In this document: piece after piece, positions 48,682 through 57,979 of the stretch
Layout: each line of letters starts with the position of its first letter
Numbering within the stretch: position 1 is the first letter of the stretch
Source of the DNA: Tildeniella torsiva UHER 1998/13D
GTDB lineage: Bacteria > Cyanobacteriota > Cyanobacteriia > Phormidesmidales > Phormidesmidaceae
NCBI GenBank assembly: GCA_019358835.1
Contig: JAHHIH010000018.1
Location: forward strand, 1 to 64,000
Direction: 5' to 3'
Length of the DNA stretch: 64,000 nucleotides
Notes under the pieces: generated by a model
What the model was told of the DNA's origin: nothing
Seen by the model: the letters and a program-made list of their open reading frames with translations, nothing else
The model's database searches: none
Translations under genes and position numbers: made by a program

Positions 48682-50904
48682 ATGCCCATTCAGCCCCCTG
48701 CCCTTGACGATCGCGACTTTGCCGACCTGGTAGAGGAACTGCTGGCCCGGGTGGCGGCCCACACCCCCGAGTGGAGCCCCCGGCTGGGCGATCCGGGGCG
48801 CACCATGATCGAGCTGTTCGCCTGGCTGGTGGACACCCTGCTGTATCGCGCCAACCTGATTCCAGAACGGCAGCGGCTGGCGTTTTTGCGGCTGCTGGGC
48901 CTGCCCCTCAAGGCGGCAGTGCCCGCGACGGGGCTGGTCACCCTCGGCCTTGATGAGGCCAACGCCCGCGCCGCCGTCACCCTGAGGGCTGGGGCGCGGG
49001 TCAAGGGGCCAGTGATGTTTGAAACCCGAGGCGAAATCACCGTGCTGCCAGTGACGGCGATGGCCTTTTACAAGCGGGATCTGGACCGGACCGAGACGGC
49101 CCCGGTGAGCCTGGCCCTGAAGCAGGATCTCAAAACCGTCTACCAGCTGGCGGCCGACCCGGCGGCGATTCGCCCCTACGCCACCACCGCCATTTTTGCC
49201 GGGGGCACCCCGGTGTCCGGCGGCTTCGACCTGATCGAGCAAACGGTGGATCGCTGCCTGTGGCTGGCCCTGCTCGCCCCCCAGCCCGAACTGGTGGAGA
49301 CCGTGCGGATTGCCCTGGGCCGCAGCGAAACCGGCGATGCGCCGTTGCTCAACGTGGGCGTGGTGCCGCTGATCGAGATGCCCGCCCTGTTCGAGGATGT
49401 TGGCCCCCGTGCACGGCTGCCCTACCAGTGGGAAATCTGCACCGGGCGAGAGCGCGATGGCCGGGCCGAATACCTGCCCCTGACGGAGGTAGCCGACACC
49501 AGCGGCGGTCTCACCCGCCTCGGGGTACTGCGGCTGGAGCTGCCCGCCCCTGGCTTTATTGGCGCGTTGAGCAACGATGGCCAGGCGGTGACGGTGGCCG
49601 GAGTGGGCGATCGCCCGCCCCGCCTTGACGATGCCAAAACCGCCGCCCGCTTGGTGACCTGGATTCGCCTGCGGCCCACGGCCGACCTGTCGACCTTTGC
49701 CCTCAGCTGGGTGGGCATTAACGCCGTCGCCATCGACCAGCGGCTGACCAGCGGCGGCCAGATCATTGGCCAGAGCGATGGCCGAGCCGGGCAAGAATTT
49801 GCGCTGCCGGGGCAGTCGGTGGAGGCCGACTCGCTCCAGCTCCAGGTGGAAGAGCCGGGGCTGGGCTACCGGCTGTGGCGACAGGTAGATGACCTGGCCC
49901 TGGCCGATCGCGACGATGCCGTCTACAGCCTCGACGCCGAGGCCGGGCTGGTGCGCTTTGGCGACAATGTGCGGGGCCGCATTCCCGAAGTGGGTATGCG
50001 GATTCGGGTGGGGCAGATGCGGGCCGGGGGGGGCCGGGCAGGCAACCTGCCGGGCGGGTCACTGAGCGACATTGCCGCCCTCGACTTGCAGGGCAACCCG
50101 GTGCCAAAGCTGAAGCTGTGGCAGCCCCTAGCCACCAGCGGCGGCGAAGACCCGGAGGATCTGGCGGCGGCGGAACAGCGGATTCCGGCCCAGCTGCGCC
50201 ACGGCGATCGCGCCGTGACCGAGGGCGACTACCAGCGCCTCGCCGCCGACACCCCCGGCATTGCTGCCGGGCGGGTCGAGGTGCTGCCCCGGTTCAAACC
50301 CCAGCAGCGTCGCTCGGAGGTGCCTGGGGTGGTCTCGGTGATGGTCTGGCCCCAAAAAGGCACCCCTAAGCCGCCCAATCCCCGCCCCGATCGCCCCTTT
50401 CTGGAGGCGGTCTTTGCCCAGCTCGACCGCCGCCGCCCCCTGGGCACCGAGTTGTACGTGATTGGCTGTGAGTACCGCCCCCTGGGTCTCACGGTGGGGG
50501 TCGAACTCCAGGACGGGGCGCGGCGCGACAGTGTGCTCCAGGCGATTCGCCAGGCACTGCACCAGTTTCTCTGGCCCCTGGCCCCAGGGGATGTGGGTGG
50601 CCAGGGCTGGCGGCTGGGCAAAACCGTGCGCGATCGCGAGCTGGAGGTAATTGTGGCGCGGGTCGATGGGGTGCGCAGCGTCGCCCAGGTGAAGCTGTTT
50701 GAGCAACTGGACGGCGGCTGGCGCAAGCTCCAGCGGGCCGACAACCCCAACCTGAGCGAGCTGTCCCTCGATCCCTGGCAGCTGCCCGAGCTGCTGGCGG
50801 TGGTGGTCATTACTGACGGCGACGCCCCCGATACGCTGGAAACCCCGCTCAGCCCCGCCGCCGATGCCGTGGTCGCCGTACCCGTCGTGGCGGAGGTGTG
50901 CTGA
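48682..50904 (+). CDS. cis11: Baseplate J-like wedge protein (Afp11 type)
   Basis: 740 residues. LGDPGRTMIELFAWLVDTLL and YRANLIPERQRLAFLRLLGL near the start, and PAQLRHGDRAVTEGDYQRLA followed by GRVEVLPRF, are the standard blocks of the putative baseplate assembly/J-like family. It forms the core of the baseplate wedge together with the gp25-like and gpI-like proteins. The protein is slightly shorter than Afp11 relatives of around 900 residues but shows no break. Stop and next start overlap as TGATG. Confidence 0.9.
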   Translation: MPIQPPALDDRDFADLVEELLARVAAHTPEWSPRLGDPGRTMIELFAWLVDTLLYRANLIPERQRLAFLRLLGLPLKAAVPATGLVTLGLDEANARAAVTLRAGARVKGPVMFETRGEITVLPVTAMAFYKRDLDRTETAPVSLALKQDLKTVYQLAADPAAIRPYATTAIFAGGTPVSGGFDLIEQTVDRCLWLALLAPQPELVETVRIALGRSETGDAPLLNVGVVPLIEMPALFEDVGPRARLPYQWEICTGRERDGRAEYLPLTEVADTSGGLTRLGVLRLELPAPGFIGALSNDGQAVTVAGVGDRPPRLDDAKTAARLVTWIRLRPTADLSTFALSWVGINAVAIDQRLTSGGQIIGQSDGRAGQEFALPGQSVEADSLQLQVEEPGLGYRLWRQVDDLALADRDDAVYSLDAEAGLVRFGDNVRGRIPEVGMRIRVGQMRAGGGRAGNLPGGSLSDIAALDLQGNPVPKLKLWQPLATSGGEDPEDLAAAEQRIPAQLRHGDRAVTEGDYQRLAADTPGIAAGRVEVLPRFKPQQRRSEVPGVVSVMVWPQKGTPKPPNPRPDRPFLEAVFAQLDRRRPLGTELYVIGCEYRPLGLTVGVELQDGARRDSVLQAIRQALHQFLWPLAPGDVGGQGWRLGKTVRDRELEVIVARVDGVRSVAQVKLFEQLDGGWRKLQRADNPNLSELSLDPWQLPELLAVVVITDGDAPDTLETPLSPAADAVVAVPVVAEVC

Positions 50905-53900
50905 TGGATGCCAACGGCCAGCGCTTCTGGATGCTGTCGGAGGAGAAACAGTGGACGCCCCTGGGCAATCCTGCGGGGGTGGAGTACGACGCTGCCCGAC
51001 GTCGCCTGCGCTTGGCCAGCCAGCGCCGTCTGCCGATCTGGGCCAACCGCTGGGGTCTTGAGGTGGTGCTGCCTTCGGCGGCAGTCAGCCCCCGCCTTTA
51101 CTTTACGGTGGCCGCCGCCACCCCAGCGCCGCTGCAAATTACCGCTCTGGCCCCCGCCCTGCTGCGCCGCACCAGCAGTCCTCAAACCCTGACCCTGACC
51201 GGACGCGGCTTTCAGCGCGGGGCGCTGCTGACGGTGGGCTTTCCCGATGGCCGCTACACCAGCCGCAGTGGCCTCACCCTCGCCGCTCCGTCCGCCCCTG
51301 ACGAGATCGACTTGGACGAGACGATGCTGACCGTGGACCTGACCCTGACCCAGGCCGGGCCCTGGTCGCTGCGGCTTACCAACCCCGACGGCAGCCAGAG
51401 CCCGACGTTTCATTTCACCGTGCTGCCCGCCCCCGCCGCTGCCGTAGAAATCACCGGCCTGAGCCCGGCCTCCCCCAGCTTTAGCGCTGCCGCCCAGACC
51501 CTGATGGTCTCGGGCCAGGGCTTCCAGGCAGGAATGCGGGCCGTGCTGCACCTGCCCGGCGGCGCGGTGGCGATCCCAGCGGATCAGCTCCAGGCGGTTA
51601 CCGCCACCAGCTTTAGCTTCGACCTCGACATCAACGCCCTGGCGCTCGAAGTGGCCCAGCGCTGGCTAAACCAGGTGCCCCAGACCCGCGATCGCTTCGA
51701 CACCCGCGCCTACTGGCAACCCGACGAGCGGCGGGTGGTGGGCACCGGGGCCCTGCCGGGGGAGGTGGGTATTTACCTGCCTCCGGCCAACCAGGTGCCG
51801 ACCGACCTGGCCATGGGCTACGACGGCATTCTCTACCTGGCCCTCTCTGGAGCCAGTGCCGAGGCCGGGGCCGACAGCGGCCAGCTGGTGATGGTCGATC
51901 GCCGCGATCGCTGGTCTCCCTACACCATCCCGCTGCCGGAAGGGTTCCGGCCCTGGCGGCTGGCAGCGGCCCCCGAGGGCGGCGTCTGGGTGCTCGATCG
52001 CCCCACGGCCCTGGGCCAGCCCCGCCAGCTGGGGCGGGTGACGGGCTATCCTCTGCCCGATCGCGCCCAGCGGCCCTACAGCGCCGACACCTTTCGCCCC
52101 TGCAACGAAAATCGCCAGCCGCCTCGGCTGAGCGTCATCTGGGCCGGAACGCTTGACGCCGGGGAGGACCCCGTGGCCCTGGCCTGTAGCGCCGAGGGGC
52201 GGCTGGCCCTGCTGAGCTGGGTCTCGGGGGAAGCCGCTCGGGTGCGATTGGCCTTCGGCCACCCGGCGGGAACGCTGCGCCCCGACCATCGCTGGAGCCC
52301 GCCCCTGGTGCTGCAAGGGGCCGACTACCCCTATAGCCTCACCTGGCTGAGCGCCGAGCGCCTGGCGCTGCTGCTGCCGGGGTTGACCACCGAAGCGCCA
52401 GTCTACCCCTGGCTGAATATCGAGGGCGATCGCGCCGCCAATTCCACCGCTGGGCCGACCCCCGACCCCATTACCGTGGCCCCCACCGGCCAAATCTATC
52501 CCCTCAACGCCTACGACGGCGGCCCTTTCCTCCACGGCGTCACCCTGCCGCCCCACTATCCCACCCGCGAGGGCAGCTATCCCCTCCATGCCCTGTCGCT
52601 GCAAGCCTATAGCGAGCAGGGCATGGCCGAGGGGCAGCTGCCGATTGACAGCGGCAGTACCCAAACCGTCTGGCACCGGCTCTACCTGGAGGCGGTGCTG
52701 CCCGCCAACAGCGGCCTGCGCGTCTTTCTGGCCGCCAGCGACGAGGTCGCCCACCCCCCCCGCTGGCCCCAGGACTGGTTCGAGCACCGCCTGGGCGATC
52801 GCTTTGCCCCCGGCGTCACCCCCTATGCCGACCCCAGCGCCCAGGGAGATAGCGATCCAACCCTCGCCCGGCAGATTCCGTGCGGGGCCTGGGTCTCTAG
52901 CCCGTCGGAGCTGTCCTACCATCCCGGCCTGCTGCCCTGTGCCCCAGAACCCAACCGCAGCGGTCTGTTTACGGTGCTGGTGCAGCGGGCCGGGCGGCAG
53001 GTGCGATCGCTCCAGGGCCGCTACCTGTGGGTGCGCCTAGAACTGCTGGGGGATGGTCGCTCGACCCCCGAACTGGCTGCTCTGAGGGTCTACGGCTCGC
53101 GCTTTTCTTACCTCAACCGCTACCTGCCCAGCCTGTACCACGAAACCCAGTTTGGCCCCGATGCCGACGCCCCCGGCCCCAGCACCGCCGCCGACTTTCT
53201 AGAGCGCTTTCTCGACAACTTTGAGGGCCTGCTCACCCCCCTCGAAGACCGGATTGCCAATGCCTACCTGCTCACCGACCCGCGCACGGTGCCCGAACCC
53301 GGCCTCGACTGGCTGGGCAGCTGGATTGGCCTCAGCCTGGATGCCACCTACCCACCTGATCGCCGCCGCGCCCTGCTTGAGGCCACCCCAGCACTCTACC
53401 GCCAGCGGGGCACCCTCAACGGCCTCAAACAGGCCCTCAATGTAGCCACCAACGGTGCCGTTGACAGCGGCGAAATCGTGGTGCTCGAAGACTTTCGCCT
53501 GCGCCGCACCTTCGCCACCATTCTGGGGGCCGACCTGGCCGACGAGACCGACCCGCTGCTCCAGGGCCTCGCCGTCAGCGGCAACTCTTTCGTTGGCGAC
53601 ACCCTGGTGCTGGGGGATGAAACCCAGCGCGAATTCCTGGCCCTGTTTCGGCCCTTGCTGCCTGCCGAGGGGGCCACCAGCGCTGACCAGGTGGCTGACC
53701 AAGCGGTGGATGAGGCCGCGATCGCCGCTTTCTTTGACACCCTGGCTTACCGGGTCACCGTCTTCGTCCATCAGCAGGTGGAACCCCAGGATCTAGGCCT
53801 GGTGCGCCGCATCACCGCCCTCGAAACCCCTGCCCACGTGCTGGCCAAAGTCGTCACCGCCAGCCGTCCCTTCATGGTCAGCCTGGCTGCTCTGGTGGGG

Positions 53901-54188
53901 GTCGATACCTACCTCAGCGCCAACCCCCCTGTCGGCCCCGTCACCGTCGACCAGAGCATCCTCGGCCTCAACGATGTCATCCAGCGCCCCCCCAGCCTCG
54001 ACCCCCGCCTAATGGGCGGCTTCGACCCCAGCCAAGACGACGCCCGCTACCCCCTAGCCCAGGGGCGGGCCCCCGCCGCCGTTCCCCCTGATCAACCCTT
54101 TCTGCTCGATGCCTCCCTCTCCCAAGCCTTCGCTGGCCGCCGCATCGATCGCTACCGCTGGACCCTCCTCGGCACCCTCCCCCCCTAG
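50904..54188 (+). CDS. cis12: Large tail protein: Ig-like (IPT/TIG) repeats plus phage gpI-like domain
   Basis: 1,094 residues from ATG 50904. Residues about 75-255 carry two IPT/TIG-like beta domains (LTLTGRGFQRGALLTVGFPD and LMVSGQGFQAGMRAVLHLPG). A middle part resembles a beta-propeller or NHL fold (PTDLAMGYDGILYLALSG, GGVWVLDRPTA). Residues about 750-930 are a phage tail protein I-like domain (FLERFLDNFEGLLTPLEDRI, PEPGLDWLGSWIGLSLDATY, LYRQRGTLNGLKQALNVATN). The end (FLLDASLSQAFAGRRIDRYR) starts a PKD-like domain that is cut off by the stop. Ordinary gpI proteins are about 200-500 residues, so this is much enlarged, probably to act as receptor-facing or fibre support. Confidence 0.85.
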   Translation: MDANGQRFWMLSEEKQWTPLGNPAGVEYDAARRRLRLASQRRLPIWANRWGLEVVLPSAAVSPRLYFTVAAATPAPLQITALAPALLRRTSSPQTLTLTGRGFQRGALLTVGFPDGRYTSRSGLTLAAPSAPDEIDLDETMLTVDLTLTQAGPWSLRLTNPDGSQSPTFHFTVLPAPAAAVEITGLSPASPSFSAAAQTLMVSGQGFQAGMRAVLHLPGGAVAIPADQLQAVTATSFSFDLDINALALEVAQRWLNQVPQTRDRFDTRAYWQPDERRVVGTGALPGEVGIYLPPANQVPTDLAMGYDGILYLALSGASAEAGADSGQLVMVDRRDRWSPYTIPLPEGFRPWRLAAAPEGGVWVLDRPTALGQPRQLGRVTGYPLPDRAQRPYSADTFRPCNENRQPPRLSVIWAGTLDAGEDPVALACSAEGRLALLSWVSGEAARVRLAFGHPAGTLRPDHRWSPPLVLQGADYPYSLTWLSAERLALLLPGLTTEAPVYPWLNIEGDRAANSTAGPTPDPITVAPTGQIYPLNAYDGGPFLHGVTLPPHYPTREGSYPLHALSLQAYSEQGMAEGQLPIDSGSTQTVWHRLYLEAVLPANSGLRVFLAASDEVAHPPRWPQDWFEHRLGDRFAPGVTPYADPSAQGDSDPTLARQIPCGAWVSSPSELSYHPGLLPCAPEPNRSGLFTVLVQRAGRQVRSLQGRYLWVRLELLGDGRSTPELAALRVYGSRFSYLNRYLPSLYHETQFGPDADAPGPSTAADFLERFLDNFEGLLTPLEDRIANAYLLTDPRTVPEPGLDWLGSWIGLSLDATYPPDRRRALLEATPALYRQRGTLNGLKQALNVATNGAVDSGEIVVLEDFRLRRTFATILGADLADETDPLLQGLAVSGNSFVGDTLVLGDETQREFLALFRPLLPAEGATSADQVADQAVDEAAIAAFFDTLAYRVTVFVHQQVEPQDLGLVRRITALETPAHVLAKVVTASRPFMVSLAALVGVDTYLSANPPVGPVTVDQSILGLNDVIQRPPSLDPRLMGGFDPSQDDARYPLAQGRAPAAVPPDQPFLLDASLSQAFAGRRIDRYRWTLLGTLPP

Positions 54189-54247
54189 CTTCCCCACCTT
54201 CCCCACCTTTCTCACCTCCCCCACTCCCCACCCAAAGGAGCCTCCCC

Positions 54248-54706
54248 ATGGCCGAATTCACCCTCAACCAGCCCATCGAAACCCTCGACCCCCAAATCGA
54301 AGTCACCAGCAGCGGAAATGCGCCTCTGCCGATCGGTCGCCTGCGCTTTCAGCTCGTGGTGGTAGACGATGCCGGCAACGAATCGCTGCCCTCGACGGTG
54401 GAGGTGATCGTCGCCGACACGGCCCGCCCCACCGCCGTTCTAGATGCCCCTGAAAAGGTCGGCTTTGGCGAAAGCTTCAAACTCTCGGGCGAGCGATCGG
54501 TCGATATCGGCGGGCAAATTGCCACCTACCGCTGGACGCTGCTCGAGGCCCCCACCTCACCCCGAGGCCCAACCCGACCCACGGACCCGATAGTGCGCCC
54601 GACCGACCCAATCATTCGGCCTACCGACCCCGTTGTTCGACCCATCAGCCCGGTGATCAACCCTGACCTGGGCGGCACCATCCGCCGTCCCACTCCCCCG
54701 CAATAA
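54248..54706 (+). CDS. Small PKD-like protein with PTDP repeats
   Basis: 152 residues. N-terminal MAEFTLNQPIETLDPQIEVT, then RFQLVVVDDAGNESLPSTVE (a PKD/fibronectin-type strand), then FGESFKLSGERSVDIGGQIATYRWTLLE, then repeats of the form RPTDPIVRPTDPIIRPTD and a basic end. It shares the YRWTLL motif with the C-terminus of the preceding protein. Probably an extended extracellular-style domain, such as a fibre or adaptor. It follows a C-rich leader of about 60 bases. Confidence 0.65.
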   Translation: MAEFTLNQPIETLDPQIEVTSSGNAPLPIGRLRFQLVVVDDAGNESLPSTVEVIVADTARPTAVLDAPEKVGFGESFKLSGERSVDIGGQIATYRWTLLEAPTSPRGPTRPTDPIVRPTDPIIRPTDPVVRPISPVINPDLGGTIRRPTPPQ

Positions 54707-54710
54707 AGTC

Positions 54711-54881
54711 ATGGCCCAGTTTCGACTCAACCAACCCATCGAAACCCGTGAACCGACCGTCGTCGTCGATGCCGGGCTGGCACCGGGCACCTACCGGTTT
54801 CAGCTAGTGGTGGTCGATGCCGCCGGTAATGAAAGTCGGCCTACGGTGGCCGTCCTGGTGATATCTGAGCGTCCTAGCTAG
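54711..54881 (+). CDS. Very small PKD-like paralogue (56 aa)
   Basis: MAQFRLNQPIETREPTVVVD then YRFQLVVVDAAGNESRPTVA. Strongly similar to the first half of the preceding protein, so a partial duplication. It starts 4 bases after the previous stop. It ends after VAVLVISERPS. Either an independent one-domain subunit or a remnant of a longer gene. Confidence 0.6.
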   Translation: MAQFRLNQPIETREPTVVVDAGLAPGTYRFQLVVVDAAGNESRPTVAVLVISERPS

Positions 54882-54903
54882 CTGTGCCCGAGGTAAGAGA
54901 ACC

Positions 54904-55899
54904 ATGAGCCACCCCACCCGCTCCACCGACCCCCTCAGCGCCGGGCCAGAGTCCCCCGATCGCGCCTTTCCCGATCGCCTGTTCTACGCGCCGGGGGTAC
55001 TGCTCGATGCAGTCGATCTCCAGGCCGAACAGCTCTACCACCGGGGCCGCCTGGCCAGAGCCCTGGCCTACCTCCACGGCCACGGCACAGTGTCGGGCTT
55101 GCGGGTCATCTGGCAGCCCCCCTTGGCCCCCGGCGATCGCGACCCCGAAACCGACCGCGAGTATCCCGACGGTCGCGAAGAGCACCTGCTGGTGCAGCCC
55201 GGCTTGGCGATCGATCGCCTGGGCCGCCTAATCGAGCTGCCCCGCGCCGCCTGCCTGCGCCTCAACCGCTGGTTTGAGCAGCAGCAGAGCCAGCCCGAAG
55301 AGCTGGTGCAGAGCTTTCACCCTCAGCCCGACACCGCCGCCGCCGACACCGCCATTGGCCGCGCCGACCCCCCCGCTAACACCCCCCTGACGGTCAGCGC
55401 AGCGGCGGGCGGCGTGGTGGTCGATGTCTTTCTGCACTTTCACCTCTGCGAAACCGGCAAAACCCCCGCCTTTGCCGCTGGCCCCTTCGACGCCACCGAT
55501 GCCGCCGTGCCCGCCCGCCTGCGCGACGCCTACGAGCTACAGCTCGTGCTGCGCCAGGAAGCCACCGTTGACCTGGCCGCCAACCTGCCCCAGAGCCCCT
55601 GGGCCAGCGCCACCGACCTGACCCAGCTCCAAACCGCAATGTTCGACAGTTGGCAAGAAGACACCGCCGACTGGGATGCCCAGGGCCGCCCCGTGCCCCT
55701 GCCCGAGCACACCACCAACCAAGACACCACCGCCGTCTTTTTGGCCCGCCTGCTGCTGCCCGCCGTCCTCGACGCCAGCGGCCTGCCCCAGCGCACCGCC
55801 GCACCGGTTCAAATCGACAACCACAGCCGCTGCTTTGTCTACCCCACCGGCCTCCTCACCCGCTGGCTCCAGATCCTCACCCCCCCCACCGACGAATAA
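54904..55899 (+). CDS. Unknown injection-system protein, family A member 1 (331 aa)
   Basis: The N-terminal part DRLFYAPGVLLDAVDLQAEQ and YHRGRLARALAYLHGHGTVSGLRV follows the same pattern as the starts of the next two proteins (see findings). The centre (GGVVVDVFLHFHLCET) looks beta-rich; the C-terminus ends PTGLLTRWLQILTPPTDE. There is no membrane helix. The position after tail proteins suggests a tail-fibre-base or cargo-related role, but this is inference. Preceded by a small gap of 22 bases. Confidence 0.6.
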   Translation: MSHPTRSTDPLSAGPESPDRAFPDRLFYAPGVLLDAVDLQAEQLYHRGRLARALAYLHGHGTVSGLRVIWQPPLAPGDRDPETDREYPDGREEHLLVQPGLAIDRLGRLIELPRAACLRLNRWFEQQQSQPEELVQSFHPQPDTAAADTAIGRADPPANTPLTVSAAAGGVVVDVFLHFHLCETGKTPAFAAGPFDATDAAVPARLRDAYELQLVLRQEATVDLAANLPQSPWASATDLTQLQTAMFDSWQEDTADWDAQGRPVPLPEHTTNQDTTAVFLARLLLPAVLDASGLPQRTAAPVQIDNHSRCFVYPTGLLTRWLQILTPPTDE

Positions 55900-55913
55900 C
55901 CCCCCATCTCCGT

Positions 55914-55947
55914 CAATTCAAAATTCAAAGTTCAAAACTCAAAACTT
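55914..55947. repeat. ATTCAAA-type heptamer STRR
   Basis: Near-perfect heptamers (CAATTCAAAATTCAAAGTTC and onward) in the short gap before the gene at 56015; typical short tandemly repeated repetitive sequence of cyanobacteria. A pyrimidine-rich stretch (55948-56008) follows. Confidence 0.7.
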
Positions 55948-56014
55948 TCCCCTCACCCCCACCTTCCCTGTCTCCCCCACCCCCCACTCCCTCACTCCCC
56001 ACAGGAGCCCCACC

Positions 56015-57979
56015 ATGCCCACCCCCAACCCCGCCCGCGAATTCATCGACGCCACCGAACGGGCCACCCTTGAGCAATCGGGCACGCTGGTGCTCGACAA
56101 CCAGCGGCAGCGGCCCCTGTACTTTGACGGACGGTTTTTGTCGGCCCAGGCGCTGACCCAGGAGCAGACCTATTTCTTGAGTCGCCAGGCGGCCCTGAAC
56201 CGCACCGCTGGCTATGGAGTGGTGCAGGGGCTAGAGGTGCGCCCCCTGCTAGCCAACAACCAGCCCGACGGGGCGGCGGTGGAAATTTTGCCGGGCTATG
56301 GGGTGACCCCCAGCGGCGAAATTGTGGCCGTGCCGGAGCCGCTGACGGTGCGGCTGGACGATCTGGCCCAGATTCAGTCGCTGGATGCAACCTTTGGCCT
56401 GCTGGCGATTCCCAGTGAGCCGATTCGATCGCTGAGCGGCCTGTTTATTCTGGGGCTGCGGCCAGTGGAATATTCTGACAATCCGATCGCCAGCTACCCC
56501 ACCGCGATCGCCGAGCCGCGATCGACCACCGAGCGCGATGGCGAAATTGTCGAAGCCACCGCCATCAGCCTGATTCGCTACGGGGAGGGTGGCAGCGGCT
56601 TGGCCCAGCGGGCCCAGGCGGCGCGGCAGATTTTTGTGGAGGCTGCCCTGCCGAACACCCCGGCGGGGGTGCTGCCTTTGGCTATGCTGGGGCTCAGCCA
56701 GGGGCAGATTCAGTGGATCGATGTAGATCTGGCGCGGCGGCTCCAGAGCCAGGGCGACACCGCTGTGCTGGGGCTGGGGTCAACCCCGCGCGCCCTGCGG
56801 GTAGCGCATTTGCGCCAGTACGAGCAGCATCTCCAGACGGTGGAGGCGGGGGCGCTCGGCCAAACATTCTCGGCGGCCACCCACTTCCAGGCGTTGCCAT
56901 CGGCGGGGCGGCTTCCCAAGACGGCAATCAACCCGGTAGATTTTTCCCAGACCTACTTCCCCAGCGATATGGCGGTGGAGCTGACGGTGGTTCCCAGTGA
57001 CGAACTGGCGGCCCTGGTGGAAGAAAGCCTGCATTTACCGCCGATTGACCTCACCGCCGGGGGCGATCGGCTGGCCTCGATCGCGCTGCTGGTGGTGATT
57101 CCGATTACCCGGCAGCGGCTGCGCCAGCTACAGCTCGACCTGGCCCAGGCCAGCGCGTCCAGTCCGTCGGATGGAGCCACTGGGTCGAACGCTACCCCCC
57201 TGACTCGACCGTTGACCCTGGCGGCCCCCGGCCTGATCGCCAAGCGCAGCCCCCTGGAAGTGCTACAACGGCTAAAACTGCCTCGGGTGCAGCCCCTGCC
57301 CCTTGACCCCCAGCAACTTGTGGACAACCGCTGGCGGCAGGAGCTGGGCCAGGCCAGCGAGTTGTGGTACCTGCGGCGGCGAAATCTCGCCTACCGGGCC
57401 GACCTCGCCGGGGTGGGGGTGGCCCTCGGGGGTAACGACCGGCGGATTGAAGTTGACCTGCGCGATCGCCTGCGCAATCTGGATCTGAGCGATCGCTTTA
57501 CCCAGCTCACCGATCGGGCCAGCCTGACCGCCCGGGGCGACGTGGTGTCGCTGCTGAGCACCTCTCGCCTGGCCAGCAGCGAACTGCTGCTGCGCAGTGC
57601 CGTGCGCGAGCTAGAGACCGTGGAGCCCACGCCCGTGGTGGATCCTGGGTCGGACGTGCCCCCCGGCGAACCCCCTGCGGATACCGGGGCCACCCTCGAT
57701 CGGCCTACGGTCTTTCGGGTGGCCGAGCGGTTTGGCGACCCGCGCCTGGGGGCAGGGCTGACCCGCCTAGAGGAGGCCAACCCCGAGCTGCGCCAGCCCG
57801 AGGTGGTGAACGCCCTGGCCGACTCGGGGGCCGTGGTCGAACTCGACCGCCTGGCCCGCACCCTGCCCCAGTCGGAGCTGACCAGCTTTAGCCGCGACCT
57901 GTCGGCGGTGGCCCGACGGGATGGCTCCACAGCCGCAAATACCTTTATCCGCCAGCGTTTGGAGGGCATTCAGCGATGA
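56015..57979 (+). CDS. Unknown injection-system protein, family A member 2 (654 aa)
   Basis: From ATG 56015 (the longer frame covers the preceding gene in another frame and is rejected). The start shows RPLYFDGRFLSAQALTQEQT and YFLSRQAALNRTAGYGVVQG, the shared motif, then LEVRPLLANNQPDGAAVEIL, a beta domain. Later segments include GVTPSGEIVAVPEPLTVRLD and FRVAERFGDPRLGAGLTRLE. There is no membrane helix. It is coupled to the next gene by ATGA at 57976-57979. A fibre-base or adaptor role is possible. Confidence 0.6.
   Translation: MPTPNPAREFIDATERATLEQSGTLVLDNQRQRPLYFDGRFLSAQALTQEQTYFLSRQAALNRTAGYGVVQGLEVRPLLANNQPDGAAVEILPGYGVTPSGEIVAVPEPLTVRLDDLAQIQSLDATFGLLAIPSEPIRSLSGLFILGLRPVEYSDNPIASYPTAIAEPRSTTERDGEIVEATAISLIRYGEGGSGLAQRAQAARQIFVEAALPNTPAGVLPLAMLGLSQGQIQWIDVDLARRLQSQGDTAVLGLGSTPRALRVAHLRQYEQHLQTVEAGALGQTFSAATHFQALPSAGRLPKTAINPVDFSQTYFPSDMAVELTVVPSDELAALVEESLHLPPIDLTAGGDRLASIALLVVIPITRQRLRQLQLDLAQASASSPSDGATGSNATPLTRPLTLAAPGLIAKRSPLEVLQRLKLPRVQPLPLDPQQLVDNRWRQELGQASELWYLRRRNLAYRADLAGVGVALGGNDRRIEVDLRDRLRNLDLSDRFTQLTDRASLTARGDVVSLLSTSRLASSELLLRSAVRELETVEPTPVVDPGSDVPPGEPPADTGATLDRPTVFRVAERFGDPRLGAGLTRLEEANPELRQPEVVNALADSGAVVELDRLARTLPQSELTSFSRDLSAVARRDGSTAANTFIRQRLEGIQR

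Noticed and set aside
50229-51551. 440-residue minus-strand frame opposite the baseplate genes
   Set aside because: Low-complexity Gln/Gly/Ser translation of high-GC antisense; the sense frames have clear phage-tail motifs.
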